From: SAR92 clade bacterium
Lineage (GTDB): Bacteria > Pseudomonadota > Gammaproteobacteria > Pseudomonadales > Porticoccaceae
DNA: 64,000 nt
Direction of reading: 5' to 3'
Assembly: GCA_014381985.1 (NCBI GenBank)
Contig: JACNKP010000042.1
Span: 37,881 to 101,880, forward strand
How positions within the stretch are numbered: the stretch's first letter is position 1; each line of letters opens with the position of its first letter. The notes under the pieces were generated by a model. The model was not told where the DNA came from. It ran no database searches and saw nothing but the letters and a program-made list of their open reading frames with translations. Below are positions 63,452 to 64,000 of the stretch, piece by piece. A program made the translations under genes and the position numbers.

Positions 63452-64000
63452 TTAAGCGTCGAAGGTCAACGCTTCATCGATAAATTGCTTCTGCTCTTCA
63501 AGGTGAACAGACATATATCCGCTCGCAGGAGCGGCTGAGCCGACTCGGCCTGCATAGCTGAGATTTAGCTTAGGGTCCAATCTTTGCAATGCATTACGCA
63601 TGTGGTGCTGGCTACTATACCAAGCGCCCTGATTCATAGGCTCTTCTTGGCACCAAACTGCGCTTTCCAGGCCAGTGTAAGGCGCCAAAATGGCATCTAG
63701 CTCCTGATCGGGGAACGGATACAATTGCTCAATACGAACCAGCGCAATATCAGTAATACCCCTTTCTTCGCGCTCTTCGAACAGATGGTAATAGACCTTA
63801 CCCGAACAGAGGACAACGCGCTTTACCTCAGCGGGCTTAACAGTACTGTCTGCAATGACATTGAAAAACTCGCCATGGGCAAGCTCTTCGAGCGATGAAG
63901 TTGCTAATTTATGACGCAGTATCCACTTAGGGCTCATGATAATTAGAGGACGGCGCATTGGACGAATAGCTTGCCTACGCAGTAAATGTAATATCTGCGC
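63452..64000 (-). CDS. sucA: 2-oxoglutarate dehydrogenase E1, C-terminal part (truncated by window end)
   Basis: AQILHLLRRQAIRPMRRPLIIMSPKWILRHKLATSSLEEL...VWCQEEPMNQGAWYSSQHHMR; frame open to the window edge. Confidence 0.96.
   Translation of the reverse strand, partial: AQILHLLRRQAIRPMRRPLIIMSPKWILRHKLATSSLEELAHGEFFNVIADSTVKPAEVKRVVLCSGKVYYHLFEEREERGITDIALVRIEQLYPFPDQELDAILAPYTGLESAVWCQEEPMNQGAWYSSQHHMRNALQRLDPKLNLSYAGRVGSAAPASGYMSVHLEEQKQFIDEALTFDA

Overview
The window reads as gammaproteobacterial chromosome, probably a marine, lipid-degrading lineage (lineage is inference). About 50 protein-coding genes are supported. (1) Positions 0.6-32 kb hold a large acyl-CoA/terpenoid-type catabolic region: alcohol dehydrogenase, lipoprotein alkylsulfatase, thiolase, SDR, MaoC hydratase, five acyl-CoA dehydrogenases, two GSTs, FadH-like dienoyl-CoA reductase, a biotin-dependent acyl-CoA carboxylase (alpha and beta), enoyl-CoA hydratase, AtuA-family protein, MFS and POT transporters, an APH-like protein, an SCP2 protein and an AraC regulator. 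(2) Positions 32.5-45 kb hold an SOS mutasome split into imuA-imuB and dnaE2, each with a near-consensus LexA box, separated by about 7 kb of unrelated genes. (3) Positions 45-50.5 kb hold an SDR, a Baeyer-Villiger-type monooxygenase, a MerR/SO_0444-type permease/BioY operon and an orphan spore-coat-U-like secreted protein. (4) Positions 50.8-58.5 kb look like an accessory block: paralogous TetR genes at both ends, an MFS transporter, a tRNA-Leu-like 5' fragment, and an orphan wza/wzc pair whose Wza carries an inserted SPOR domain. (5) The right end is the TCA operon sucA(partial)-sucB-lpdA-sucC-sucD. The most notable observations are the duplicated 3' gene end flanking an AT-rich SDR gene, the SPOR-Wza fusion, the apparent non-ATG start of the SCPU protein, the split LexA-controlled mutasome, the AtuA/carboxylase hybrid cluster and the tRNA-Leu remnant. 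No CRISPR array, intact tRNA/rRNA or transposase was found. All family assignments come from reading the sequence; no database search was run.
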